From the NCBI GenBank assembly GCA_019095985.1, contig CM032659.1:24362827-24426826 (forward strand): 64,000 nucleotides of DNA, read 5' to 3'. The notes beneath the pieces are model-generated. The model worked only from the letters and a program-made list of their open reading frames with translations, searched no databases and had not been told where the DNA came from. The stretch is from Streblospio benedicti (Eukaryota > Annelida > Polychaeta > Spionida > Spionidae). This document shows positions 1 to 13,400 of this stretch, in pieces. Position 1 is the stretch's first letter. Each line of letters opens with the position of its first letter. Both the position numbers and the translations under genes were made by a program.

Positions 1-111
1 ATTTTACTGATACTTTTTATCTGTATTAATGCTTTTATATAGAATTTACTAGATACCTATAGGAACCAAGAGCCTGTCATGTTGGCGAAACTTTTGTTGT
101 TGTCTCAACAG

Positions 112-325
112 CTTCATTTGGCCGAATGACAATCCTTAGACTGTCACATGACTGCCAAGGTGGCAGCGATCACATAACAGCATTGACAAGTAGACTGGGG
201 GCAGATCGTATAGCCGGTATTGCTGTTCATCTCAGAGCGTCTACCGTTTCCCTGATCTTTCTACGGAGTTCAACTTGCTCTCATGCCACAATCTTAAAGT
301 GCTTTGAGCTGATGGCGGGGATAGA
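112..325 (+). CDS. Putative coding exon, unknown domain
   Basis: A CAG acceptor at 109-111 opens a frame of about 71 codons that stays open to a GA|GTAAGA donor. The stretch is more GC-rich than its surroundings, which supports coding. I recognise no domain; it has three cysteines and a short hydrophobic run. If spliced in phase 2 to an acceptor at 412-413 (CAG|AAG), the frame continues into the PAN-like exon at 398-518. It could be an N-terminal exon of the sushi receptor, or a chance open frame. Confidence 0.33.
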
Positions 326-397
326 GTAAGAATTTAGATATCTAGTCCAGTAAAACCGATATTTGTTTCTAATGCTTTCTGTAATGATATAATGTAG

Positions 398-518
398 GTT
401 TACCAGCATTCAGAAGAATGACCAACCAAATTTGCCAAACAAATGTTTCAATATTAGCAACAGATGAAGAAACAGCTGCTGCAATGTGCGTGCTAACCCC
501 TGATTGTTTCGGATTTGT
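398..518 (+). CDS. Putative exon, PAN/apple-like fragment
   Basis: The open frame ends at GT|GTAAGT. It reads a T-D-E-E-T-A-A-A-M-C stretch followed by TPDCFGFV, like the helix and following Cys-strand of PAN/apple domains (a typical form is eeCaaaCl..pdCkaF). The acceptor may be the AG at 396-397, or the CAG ending at 413, which would keep phase 2 with the 112-325 exon. Its phase-2 end does not match the phase-1 start of the exon at 4205, so another exon between them would be needed if it is the same gene. Confidence 0.42.
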
Positions 519-2797
519 GTAAGTTTCACGCCGATTAGAAACTAGTAGTACAAAGATTTTGCCGGAGTAAAATTAATTCATATTACAAAATACAAAAATT
601 AGATATTATTAGTATTAGATTAGTGAAGTCTATACATGCTGTCGTGTTTGCTGTTTAACTACACAGACATAATTCAAAATAGATCTAGATGATTATTTGA
701 AAATGTAATTCATGTATTTTTATGCATTTTATCAGCAAATGCAAATGCTTTAAGACAGAGTGAAAGTTATGCCAAGTAGTTTACCAGCTGTAGCACTACA
801 TGTACATGTGGTGTGGTAGCTGACCAAGAATAGTAATGCGTTCTTGGCAATATTAGAAAAATTTAGTGCAATGGTTCACATGCACTTCAGTGGTGTTACA
901 TGGTGGTGAAATGTGTCATGGTCTCAAGAAAAGATACATGTAGGCTCTGACCAAGCCCTGTGAAGGCTGCTTGACATGTGTGGAGTGACTAGTTTAATGG
1001 TTGACATGTCCACCTGAGCATGTAGGGCTGGTATGCTCTCATAACGATAACGGCGGGGCCTACGTGTAAATTCATGATCATTCAAATTTAAAACTATTCA
1101 GATCGTGTGTGTTAGATTTCGCAACACTATAGCAAAATATTCAGAATACTTACCTGATTTTGCAAAATATTCGCATTTCTTGTTGGTGAACTTTATCATA
1201 ACTCATTCAAAGCTTTTATAAATATACCAACATTTGAATAATAAGTACATTGTACAAAAAACGTCAGTATTGAACTGGGACTGATATATTGTTGTAGGTG
1301 TCTTGAAAGTGTCTGTATCATTCCGAAAATATGAAGTCAATTCCGATCATTCCGACCCGGAATCGAAAAATTCGAAATTCTGGGGAAATGACCCAATATT
1401 TTAAAAATGGTACTTTTTCCTTAAAATATTGATATTTTTGCTTTCGCATAATGGGTGCCGCCATTATCGAATGTACTCGATTGAACCATGCATCGTATAA
1501 ACGACGTCCACGGCTTTTTACCGGCGCACAAAAAATGCACTCGATTTAAATAACTGTAACAGCGATAGTCTCTATCAGCGAAGCCCAGTTTGTGCGTGCT
1601 GTCACTTATGCGACAGACAGCCTCGGCGATTCAGATTTCTATTGTCGTAATGCGCACATGCACCTGCACCAACACGACCTGTCAACGGTATATATGAAAG
1701 TAAAACTGAGAAGAAATATTGAAAATTAATTAATTTGTGCATTCTACAGTAAACGCAATGATGCAAAAACACAGGGATAAGTATTCAAGAAAATACAATG
1801 ATATCACTGCAACAGAAAAGAGTGTGCGTCACGCCCGCTATCGTTTGATTTTAGTATCAAACATAGTGGTGGATACGACATTGTCATTGTAGAGCATGAG
1901 CAATCAAAAGAGAACACATGGATATGGTGAAAATTCGTGGTGCATACAAGACATAAGATGCATGATTATTGATGTACACGCCTGACCTTCTACGGTAAAG
2001 TGCATTTGCACATCCCGTGTGCTCTTCCAACTCTACAAGCATGCATATCATGACTACATTATCGGGCGGGGGGAGAGTGCTCTTGCGGCAGGGGGTTTGG
2101 AGGGAAGGGGGGGGGGTATCCCCAAATTTTTCTTTGAAAATGTGATGCATTCTTCTGCAATCCAGTGTATAATTTACAGCAAAATTGGGTACTTGGAAGA
2201 CTTAAAATAGTCTCTTTTTTCAAATGTCCAACAAGATTCATTTCATCACTTTCAAAACTGTGTACTATGTAACATAGTTAAAATAAAATGGTTTGAAATC
2301 GTCATTGAGTTTTCCTTACTTTGAACGTTTTTACGCGAAAAGTAGGACGACCATCCCATCCATACCCTTTGTATTTTTTTGTAATCAAATATGTTGAAAC
2401 CAAGTTAATTGCACTTTTATGTGCATTTTTACTGTCCATTCACCCTTCTAAACACAGAACAGTGTTATAAAGTAGTCTTATTTAAATATAAGTTAAAAAT
2501 ACATAATAAACGTAAGATTCAGAAATTTTGACCCAAATTCAGAAATTTTGGCCTCGGGATTATTGTTTTGTCCACTGTAACTAAATTGAATAGTTAGGTG
2601 AATGTCTTAACCAGTTGACCAATCAGGTTATTTGTTTGCTGAGAATGATTTATTTACTGGGAATTTAAGGAGTGTTGCAAGAAGTGTCAGTTCAGTTGTT
2701 AAAAAAGACATGTTTATCTTCTTAATACTTCATTGAATATTGACATTCAAAAATCATTACATACAAAAATTCCATATTTCAAATGATACTTATAATC
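519..2797. other. Intron or intergenic, no gene seen
   Basis: Mostly AT-rich and without a convincing coding frame. Around 1470-1700 there is a CpG-richer patch that could be regulatory or an old repeat. At 2068-2120 there are G-rich runs (GGGCGGGGGG and a run of about ten G). No promoter or RNA gene could be supported. Confidence 0.45.
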
Positions 2798-3499
2798 CTA
2801 CCTAGTACCTAGTGGGTTCCGTGTCCTCCCATGGACTTTGGATGTCATGGTCTGCCACTTCTTACTGTTTTGAGCTGCCCTCACAGCTTCTCCATAACGG
2901 ACACCTAGCCACTCTAAGATGTCAGTGGTCCATTGTCTCCTCGGTCTTCCCTTTTGTCGGGCACCTTCTACTCTTCCCTCCAGTAGATGTCGTTTGTAGA
3001 CCATCATTCCTAACCACATGGCCAAAGAAGGTACATTTGCGCTTCTTGATTGTTTTTTTCAGCAGAGTTCTCTTTTCTGGCACTCTTCTCAGTACCTCTT
3101 CATTAGTGATGTGCTCTTGATACGAAATGCGGAGCATTTTGCGAAATAACCACATTTCAAAGGCATGGATTCGTTTTTCAACTTCTTTGTTTATGGTCCA
3201 GGTCTCTGCTGCATAGAGTAATGTGGACAACACATAGCATCTCACAAGTCTCTTTCTTGTTTTTTTAGCCTCAGCTTTCTACTTGCCAGAACATCTCTCA
3301 TCTTTATGAAGCTGGACCTTGCTATCTCTATGCGCCTTTTCACTTCTACTTCGCATCTTCCATCTTCAGTAATTAGTTGGCCTAGATACTTGAATTTTGC
3401 TACCTGCTCCAGCTCTTCCCCATTCACAAGTAATCTTAACACACTTCTTTTCTGTCCTTCTTTTTTAACACAGTTACATCCATGTATTTGTATGAACAA
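2798..3499 (-). mobile_element. LINE fragment: 3' end of reverse transcriptase ORF
   Basis: Minus-strand frames give the C-terminal part of a non-LTR retrotransposon RT protein: FKYLGQLITEDGR, then LLYAAETWTINKE, FEMWLFRKMLRISY, TNEEVLRRV, FFGHVVRNDGL and KGRPRRQWTTDI, in that order and ending at a stop at 2798. This order is typical of the endonuclease-RT LINEs common in invertebrates (RTE-like or a related clade; clade not resolved). The copy is truncated at its 5' side and has two frame changes, near 3243 and near 3000, so it is dead. It lies in an intron of, or just upstream of, the sushi receptor gene, in antisense orientation. Confidence 0.85.
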
Positions 3500-3597
3500 G
3501 ATTAACTATATGTATTATAAGTATTTGGTTAAAAATCATTGGTAAATACTTATAATACATATAGTTAATCTTGTTCATACTAATACATGGATGTAAC
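3473..3597. repeat. 54-bp inverted repeat (hairpin) at LINE 5' edge
   Basis: Arms 3473-3526 and 3544-3597 are reverse complements over 54 bp with one mismatch, around a loop of about 17 bp. The left arm includes the first codons of the LINE reading frame, so the hairpin straddles the truncated end of the LINE fragment. Confidence 0.9.
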
Positions 3598-4204
3598 TTT
3601 GAATTAAACTTTTAATAATATGATATTGTTATAAGCAATATTATAATATTTTTTTTTCTTTTCTACTAAAATCAACATTTTCTTCATCAATGCAGGCATA
3701 TGTCAGCACATTTTCCTCACATAGCATTCCTGATTCCATTATGCTACCTGTTAACACATTCTCAACATAACCATACAGCTTTCTTGCAGAAAGGTGTTAG
3801 CTTACTTAATTTTGATTGTTTTCTTGGGAGTCCTACTTACAACTTGATAAGTTCCCAGCAATTAAAATGTTCTAGGCAAACAAATAACCTAATTGATTAA
3901 CTAGTTAAGAACCTAAGTGACCTTTAATCAATTTAGTTACAAATGACAAAACAAAATGTATGCATAATGCTTGAATTCAACTACATGTATATGAATACTT
4001 CTGACATAAACTTATGTACTAAGTACAATTTCATTGAAAGAAAGTAATAGTATTAGTCAAATTAGGACTTTAATTATAACGGGTGTATGTGTATTTTGAC
4101 ATTTTTTACAAATAACGTGATGCATTGAACGTGATGATGCACTCTGTCTTTACATGTCACTTATCCTAGAAAATTAGAGGCAAGCCTTTGATTATATCTT
4201 TCAG

Positions 4205-4453
4205 TTTCCACGCTGTACATCCCACAATATGCAGTAGATTATCACGGGAATGACTTGGGTGGACATGATGATGTTGCCACTGTAGAGGATTGTGCACAAT
4301 TGCGCTTGAATGAGCTGCAGTGCTCCAACTTTCAATGGCGATATTCTACGTTTGCGGCAATACCAGGGGCTATACGCATGGAAGCATACTATTTAAAGGC
4401 AGGTGCTACAAATGCGATGCCATTTATGGGAACCATAGCTTATATTAATCAGC
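4205..4453 (+). CDS. Exon: PAN/apple-like domain
   Basis: The acceptor TTTCAG ends at 4204 and the donor C|GTAAGT gives phase 1-1. The frame reads VDYHGNDLGG, then VATVEDCAQL, CSNFQW and later a YLKAG strand. The DYxGNDL start and the E-x-C helix are hallmarks of PAN/apple modules, which bind protein or carbohydrate. A Cys usually found in the helix (xxLC) is Arg here. Confidence 0.75.
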
Positions 4454-7400
4454 GTAAGTCATGATTATTGCTTAGAAATATGATATATATTTTCTCTTTG
4501 ACTTTTGAATGTATTCGTTGAATTTGTACCTGTATATGGAATAGTTTAACATTATATTAATGCAACATAACACCTGGACATTTTTGTGGAATCCAAACAC
4601 TCACTGCTGGTTGTCGCTTAAACTACGTGTATGTATTACTGTATAAATATTTTTGATGGATCCTGCATATTACATGTATTTTAACTAAATATGCACACTG
4701 TTGTGATTCTTGTATTGACTTTTGTAATTAAAATGAAATGGTAAAATACAATGTACAGTGTACTACTTCAGGTCATCTTCAGTGCCCCATCATACCATCT
4801 CCGTTTAAGAGTATGAAAATTGTATCAGAAAGTGGTATGTTTGTTAATTGTTACTATTGATGCTTTTTGTATTAAAATGTTGAAACATGATTCTTCTACA
4901 TTGATTTACAGAATTATACAAATGTACATAGACCTGTGAAAATTGTAAATTATAAAAGGTATATAATTCATTCAAGCTCTAATTACCTCGTTTTGATCCT
5001 TCACTGATGCTTGATTGTTCAAAATCGCAATCAAAAACTTGTTTATAATACAGTAGCTTTTTATTATTCAAATTCAATTGTGTTGGTGAGTTCCGTGTAT
5101 TGGTGGGTGCTGTGTATTGGTGGGTGCTGTGTGTTGGTGGGTGAGACGGGGAAAGAGAGAAGGGAAATCATCAATATAATACAGTGTACTTTAAAATGTA
5201 TGCGCATAAGGATACTTTTTTTTCACCATAATCATCCGTTATTTTTCTCAGAAATAACATGTCCTCTACCCAGCCCAGTATCTGTTCCACCAGTTGAAAT
5301 CAGCTTTTTTGAAGGTGAGGGTCAATTGCATTACTGGAAAAAAACATCAGCAGTCATTTAAGACTAAACAAAATTCTTCTGTCATATTTTTCATTATTGT
5401 AGATTTCAAGGCTTGCGGGATTCCCATACAAAGACGAATCTTTGTCCCGTACTCAACAGAAGCTGAATGTTTGAAGAATGATCTTTGCTATGAAACGTCT
5501 GGAGAACCATCATGCTTCAAACCAGGTTATTGATTATTCAAGTTAAATCTGTGATGCTAATAAGAATTTGTATTATCTGTGCGATCAAAATAGTTTAAAC
5601 TTCTAGATTTAGATAGGGTGATAACCCCTACATTACACCAAGAATTCATACTGTAGCGGCGCTTGCGGTATGCAGTACCAGGGGGTAGAAACTGAGAATT
5701 TCCTGGAAGATGAAAAAATTGATGCCGCGAGCATATACCTCTCCAGCATTTGGGCACTTTTTCCATACCCCTGCCCCCAAGGATTATAGCTCCCAGCGGT
5801 ACCATTCCCGGTGTTGGTTTCCTTCCATGCGGTATTGGTAATTACCAGGCGACATGGGCACCATTTCTAGGAACTTTTACTATAATAATAGCACAAAAAA
5901 TGCGTGCCGCTGTGGCATATTTATTGGTGTAATGTATTGTAGGCTAAGTAGGGGTAGTCACACACCAGTAAAAAGCTACATTATTTACATTTCTACGTCA
6001 AAGTATCTTAATTTGAATTCATTGGGTTGAAATTTTGATAATTCTATACAATTTTCCCTCTCACATAATACAAAATAAACTCACCCAACGCAAGTTTATT
6101 TTGTGTTACGCAGCAAGGAAAATATGCAGAAACATCTGCTTATTGTGGGTTGGTGGGATGTGTGTTTTTAAGGGGTCACAAAATCCTGTGTCCATATTTA
6201 TTTTGGCCTTATTTCCCACATCCCTAAATGTTTTGGCCTTTTTTCCACATCCTTAATTTTTTGGGGTCGTTTTTCCCTTATTCCACTTCCTTATAATCCC
6301 GCCCCATTATTGTATATACAATGTATGTGTAAACTGCGTTTCAAGTAAACACTGCCTGTGTTCAGAGCTGCTGGAAAATGCGGTGGTGACGTACTCGTGT
6401 GCGGGACAGAACCATCGGCTAGCTGAGGGCTCCCCCACCCAGACCTGCCACTCCAACGTGTGGGAGCCCGCCGGAACACCTCACTGTGTCGGTGTGTATA
6501 ACCATATCTTCAGCTACCTGTTATTTTCAAATGAAATCTATCTAACAATGACTTATAATGTACATGATTTTCCCAAGCCGTACCTGTCTTTTTAATAATT
6601 GTTTTGTGGTGTATGCTATAAGTGTGGGTGCTTGAAGTTTTTCTTGTTTTTGACTGATCCATCATCGCAGACACAGTCATTAAGACAAATCAATGGTTCA
6701 GGAGATAAGACATTCATCGGACAACGATGATTCAATCCATCATCATCAGTCATCATGCTTCTTTTCAGAGTTATTTACCTAATTATACAATGAACATTAA
6801 GCTGCAATAGTTGTGATCAATACCCACATTAATTAACCAGAAAAGTGGTGGACAGCAGCATTGCGAGAAAAAAGCAGAACTGATTAAGCATCTTGATTCT
6901 AAGTCTTATTGAGTGGGTTGAGCTGATTCAATTTAAATGATGAATATTTAAATGGGTGTCTCTATTTCAGAAATTACATGTGGAGCACTACCGGTTGTTG
7001 ATAATACAAAAGTTAATATGGAGCCAGCCGACAGCTATGGTAAGTTTTAAATAAAAAACAATGTAAAATAGAGGCATGAATTGAGCTATGCCACTCTTGA
7101 TGCTGTGATAACAATGTACATGTACAAAGTGCTATTTTGTCATTGGTATTATGTAAATAATATTAATATACATTGTAGATATTCACATTCATGATATTCT
7201 CAGTTTTAACAAATTCATCACTCAGAAACTATGCACAGTAATTACTAAGTTTTATGGAGAATCCTGTCTCTTTGTGAAAAAAAACTAGCGCACAAAATGA
7301 AGGTGGAAGTACTCATGTGCTGGGTCTATGAGGTGTTTGAAATTGATTAACCATGGGGCACTTATTCAAGAAAATATGGTATACTAGGAATATCCTTGTT

Positions 7401-10400
7401 GTATTATGATCATAGAATGGGTGAATTGTAACAATAATTGAAAACTTAAGTTTATTGATGGATAGTTTTATTAAGATATTGTACATGTATTTTGATAGTG
7501 TTTTGTCTGAATCTATTTAAAAGCCAATTTGACATATAGTAATAATTCATAGCCATTTGATACGTTATCTAGTCTCTCAAGACAAAAATACGTTTAAAAA
7601 AATGTCCATTTGGATGAGATGATTCATAGCTCAATTAATGTATTGATGAATGTTTTGGACATAGTAATCAAGGTTCAGGGGGAATCCATCCACTTAGTCC
7701 ATAAAAACAGTAACACACATTTTGTTAGCAAAACTTACGAAATTGTGGTGTAAAGTTTGCGTTCTTTCAATCATGACAGCCCCGGGCACGCTGGTTGACT
7801 ACACGTGTGCTGCTGGTTACCAACAGAGTGGAGGCGATCGACAGAGGCTGTGCTCGGCGGGGGCGTGGTCCGGGACAGACATTGTGTGCAGCAGTAAGTG
7901 ACCACTTACTGACCACTTAGTCAATGTGAAAAAACTCCCATCAGCACCATGTCTTAATACATATCTATCTATATAAAAGTGCATAAATATTGTCGTCTGT
8001 CAGCCTGCATCCCCCCTAGTGCTGCGCATTAACGTGTTATACTGCCAAGCTCCTTTTTATGACAATTTCTTGTATCAAACAGGTGCGTTTCTCTATATAT
8101 TTAACTAATCACTGGCACCTCAGGAAAATAAAGCATTCCATAGTTTTGTGGGTGTTTAACCAGCTGGATCAAAGCTCGAAATCAAAGTCCATAGCCCATG
8201 ATTTTTGAAAGGGGTGAAAATGACTCTAGCGGCCAATTAAACAGACAGGGTTATGTGACCTTATTTGTTGTGAAAGTTATCGAAATAGATGACTGAAGAC
8301 TCATACAAATGAAAGTACACAGTACTTACCAGACCACACCGAACATATCCAAATCATGACAAGTCATGTAATTATTTCATAACAGATAACTTTATTGTAC
8401 CTTTCACAATCATGGTCAAATAACAAATTCCATTTTTCATACAGTGAATATTCTCAATAATAGAAGAGTGAACAATGGAAAAAATTTAATTATAGAAATA
8501 TTTCTCATCCATCAATTTTCCCCTTAATTATGTACAAGTAAGTAAATCTTTTGTTGAAAAATAGGAAAAAATTTAAGATTTCTCATTGAGTGATGGCCAT
8601 TTTGGATTTACGTAGCTGTGATCTCCAATCATAAAAACAACATAAGAAATGAACTGCTGATGTAAAATAAAACTACTGAAAAAGTGGCATGACTTGCTAT
8701 TCTAGGTGGAATAGTTACAAATTGCAATCTTTCATTGAGTGGTAGCCAATGTAGCCATCTTACCAACCATTTTGATCTGTGACATTTTAATATACATGTA
8801 CTAGTAACCTCAAAGCTTAAAAAGCAACATCAGAAATAAACTTCTGATGTAAAATAAACTGAAAGAAGTGACATGACTTGCTATTCTAGGTGAAATAGTT
8901 AAAATTATTTTTCTTATCAACCGCTCGGCCATCTTGAAATCTTATATATGACATCTTACCATAACATAAACACTACCAATAGACTTTTTGATGTGTAAAA
9001 GCATTATAAAGTAGCATTACATGTACTTGCTACTCTATGTCAAATAGTTCAAAGTTATGATTCATAATCAGTGCCTGGAATATCTCTTTTATTCTCAACA
9101 TCCTCAAGGATACATGAACCATGGCACCCAGGGTTATGTCATCACATTTGCCACTTTTTAAAGTTCTCAAAATGGAAGCGAGGCACCCCATCAAATGGCT
9201 ATACATTTACTGATTTGAACAAAATTCAGGCAAAAAACCACTTGATAGATATGATGTCTAATCTATTAAAACATTAGTTTTTCAAGGATAATTACCATAT
9301 ATTCCAGAACACTACATGTAAAATAATGTCTATAAATCACCTTCTTTTGAAATTAAATTTATGCTCATGTCACAGCCACGGACGTAACTATGTACAGTTT
9401 ATGATAGACATCAATAATATTCTCTACATTTCCCAGAAGTTTGTTTGGATGCTCTGGTGTCTTTGACGCCCAGTCACAGCGTCATGGCTCACCACATGCT
9501 TGAAATCAACAGTTATGTAATAATAATTCAAAGGATGTAAAATCAATCATAAAATTTAAATACTTCATCGTTAGTTAATGTAGAATATGCCATTTAGCCC
9601 TTGACTACAACGTTTCGAAACTATATACTGTACTATCTCTTGTCCAATAAATTGAACAAAAATGTGATCAAACCTGCAACTGCTATACGGTCTTTGAATG
9701 ATAGTGTATACTGGTAATAGGAATCATGGCATAAATCCATACTAGCCACAAACCACCTGCTACATAGTTTTCTGGCATCCACATTTCTGTGAGCAGAACC
9801 GTGTGATCGCACATGGCCTCTGGTAGTGCCCAGTCATCCAGTGTCCACTCTCGTTGTGAGATGTCATATCTCTGAACAAAAGTGTGGTAGTCCTTGTCTT
9901 TCCGGGCCCCGCCATAAAGTACTAAGCACCCGTCCTGCACCTGAACAGCACAGCCGTATGATGGCTCTGGCATTGGGGGCAGGTTGCTCCATGTGTTGGA
10001 AGGGATCTGGTACTCAAAGCACCCGTTGATGTCCAAAAGGTAGAGTGAGTCTCTGAACATGGCGACTGCTGCAGCCTTTGTCTGAACAGGCACCGAAGCC
10101 AGTGTGGTCCACCTGTGGGTGTTGACATTAAACATGGCCGCGTCCACGCTATCTGAGCCACCAGCTACAATCACACTATCTTCGTAGCACGCCACGTTTG
10201 GGTTTGTCACCTGAGCAAACGGCAGCCGGGAGACTGTGGTCCACACTTTGTCGTCAAGGAAGAACACATCCACTTCTTGGGCTGAGCCACCAAGTACAAA
10301 GAGTTTACCATGTGTAACGACGGACCCATGGCAATGTCTAGCCCTCGGCATCCTAGGTAATGCCTTGATTTCCCCCATCTTATTGTACTCCAAGTTGGCA

Positions 10401-13400
10401 TGGTAACACCGATCGAGAATAACAGAATTTTTTCTTCCGCCAGTGACAAAAAATCCATTATATGATGCACACACAGAGTAAAGGGCAGAATCTGTGAACA
10501 GATCCACTTTCAGCTTCTCATGCTTCCACCCAACAATCCGATCAGCTAAATCAAGAGAATACTTTGGATAATCCCTCCATATGGAGTTAGAATGGTTATT
10601 GTCTAGTTTGCATCCTCCAATTATTGTTGTTATCTGTGGTACGTGACACAATTTTCTTATTAGGGAATCCATTTTTATGCTGAAAAAGTCCATCGTTTTG
10701 GGGGATTGTGTTTATTTTACTGATATATATTGTCTATGATTTAGATAATCCACTATTGGTGAACAGCATACTAGTTAGTGATACATGGGATTCTGTTTAT
10801 TTTACTTTTATCTGATATTGTCAATAATGATTTAGATCAATACCAACAATTGGTGAACAGCATACTAGTTAGTGATACATGTACGCGCACAGATCCAGAT
10901 CCATAGTACAAAAAGTCAATATAAGTTGCACTGTACTATTTTGTATCTGATACAACACCTTTATGCCTTCAATAATGTATGGAAGTTGAGACTCCGTATC
11001 CTGTAGTATCAATTGAACTATACACAACACGTTATGAAATATTAATGATTATTGGGTGGAATTCTATTGAGTGTCATATCGGTATCCTTAGACTTTGCTT
11101 TTTGGCGCCCTGAATTATGGTATTACCTATCAGTTTAATTTATAAACATTTGCTGATAAGACAATTGGCATGCATGGTTTATTCAAAATAATGCTTTGCA
11201 TCCTTCATGTCAACCCCTAATTAATGTACGTATTGTTAGCATACTGGTGCTATTTTGCATGTAAATCTAAGTTAGTTCATGTATATTTTCTTATTTGCTG
11301 TTTCACAACTTAAATCTGTAATGTAAATTCTTCTATCAGAAGGCACTCAATAAATACAATACAATACAATTATCACTTTGAATATGGGACTATTTTTTCT
11401 AATGATGTAATGTTATACTAATGATGTAGTACTGGTAAGCTTGGCAACTATGTCCGCCTCCTGGTGTTTGAATAAGACCCAAAGTGGACAGTTGAATGAA
11501 GTGATTGATTACCTTTCCAAAGTTGTCATTTTTTTACAAATTGTGTAACAGCATATATATATATGAATGTATATGTACATGTATGCTCAATGTGCCATAT
11601 CATTCATACATCTACCTTTAAATGTAAAGTATCCACTATAATACTTTTCAATTTTTATTATTACTAATTTCAATTCAATTACTTTAAGACACTGCCTGCT
11701 TTTTCTTCCAAAAAATAATTCTAAGCTACAAATTTATGATCTATTTCGAACTCTACTGTTTCCTTTTTTTAAAAATTAAGCAACAATATAAGCAAATAAT
11801 ATATCTTATAAGTAATTGAATCTTGAGACCCACCACTTTATACTACATAACAAAAAAATCACTGAGTATCAGATGTCAAAATTGACCTCTGAAATGTTCC
11901 ACCAGAGACATGGATTATCAAAATTTATTAATTTATGTGACCTAATTCTTAATTCAACCTTTATATCATGATTTTTTTTATATGTAGACTATTCAAATCA
12001 GCACGATAGATACCTGTACTTCTAGTTGTGTTATAAGCATAGAAAAGTGTAAAGTGACAGTCTGCAAATCTTTAGCAATGCTTGATCACTTGACCTAATT
12101 CAAATCCTGAATTAAAAGGTCTGTATTAGTTAACATTTTTTAATCAGCAATAGTTAGAGGTTATATCTTGACATCTGATACTCAGAGTGAAAAAATCAAC
12201 TGGACACACTAATGTCAATTACACACGCACTTTGTATGACCTTGTCCTATCGCAAAAGCTCTGATTCTCTACTTAGTCTTTGTAAAATGCTGTCACACGT
12301 TTTTTCCCCCAGAATTCTCTTGCCAGCTGCCAGATATCCCGGATTACACAAGTGTGCAGACGTCTGGGCCCTATTATATGGGCAGTACTTTGGACTATAT
12401 ATGTGACAAAGGCTATGAGCTGGTGTCGGGGACACTGCACCGAGAGTGTAATGCCAGTGCCATGTGGGAGGGAAGCCCACCCAACTGTCAGTGTAAGGCA
12501 TTTTTGTATTTTTCTAACCACAAAGTACATTTGCTTCATCATACACATACAATGTACCGGTAAAATCAGTTCCAGTATTGAAAATATTTTATATGTACCG
12601 GTACATGATGGAAAATGGCTATTCTCTTGAAATATCCAGAAATTTCACTTATCAGCGTATGCAATAAACAGGCACAACTGTTCACAGACTATATGAACTA
12701 TCTCTGAGTTTTTTAAAAGATAATGGTGAATGTTTTTATCCCTGTAAGTGGTGGTGTGTCCTGCCCCAGCCCCCGTCGCACACAGTGTCGTGGTGGTGCC
12801 GTGCAGTCCATGCACCTATGGCTCGACCATCACATACCTGTGCAACGAAGGCTACCAGAGCGGTGGGGGGAACAGAATCCGCCGGTGTGAGGACACCAGG
12901 CAATGGTCTGGAGAACCCCTCATATGTACAGGTAGAGTGGAGTGTTAGAATGGGATAAGAAAGCTCATATCAAACAAGCACGTATATGGTTGTACCATGT
13001 CAGGTAGATAATCCGTGGGCTGTCACACTCTGATTTCATACATATATAAAAGTGTGACGGCCTAAACTGGTACTAAGCAGTGAAGTACATGTAGGTAGTA
13101 TGACACTGCAGAACTCTCAGGCAGAAATATTGCCCAACTATGATTCATGCCAAACTGGCAAAGACAATGATGTAGATTCTACATGTACTTCAAACGTGTG
13201 ACCGACATTTAGTCCTGTGTTTATTGTAAAATAATACTTGTTTTATCTTTTTATTTAAGTGTCATTTCCAAACTTAAATATGCCAGTGAGCACAATTATT
13301 TTAACCTCTATGATGATCAGTATGATGGTAATATTATTTTTTTTCTCTGATCTGTTACTTAGCCTACTGACTTGAAGCTTAGAATATGCATATTTATATT

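Noticed and set aside
2019-2241. Small frames on both strands near a G-rich run
   Set aside because: Low complexity, overlapping on both strands, no domain or splice support.
8580-9065. CRISPR-like array
   Set aside because: Units are long, diverged and without spacers, in a eukaryotic intron; an ordinary decayed tandem repeat.
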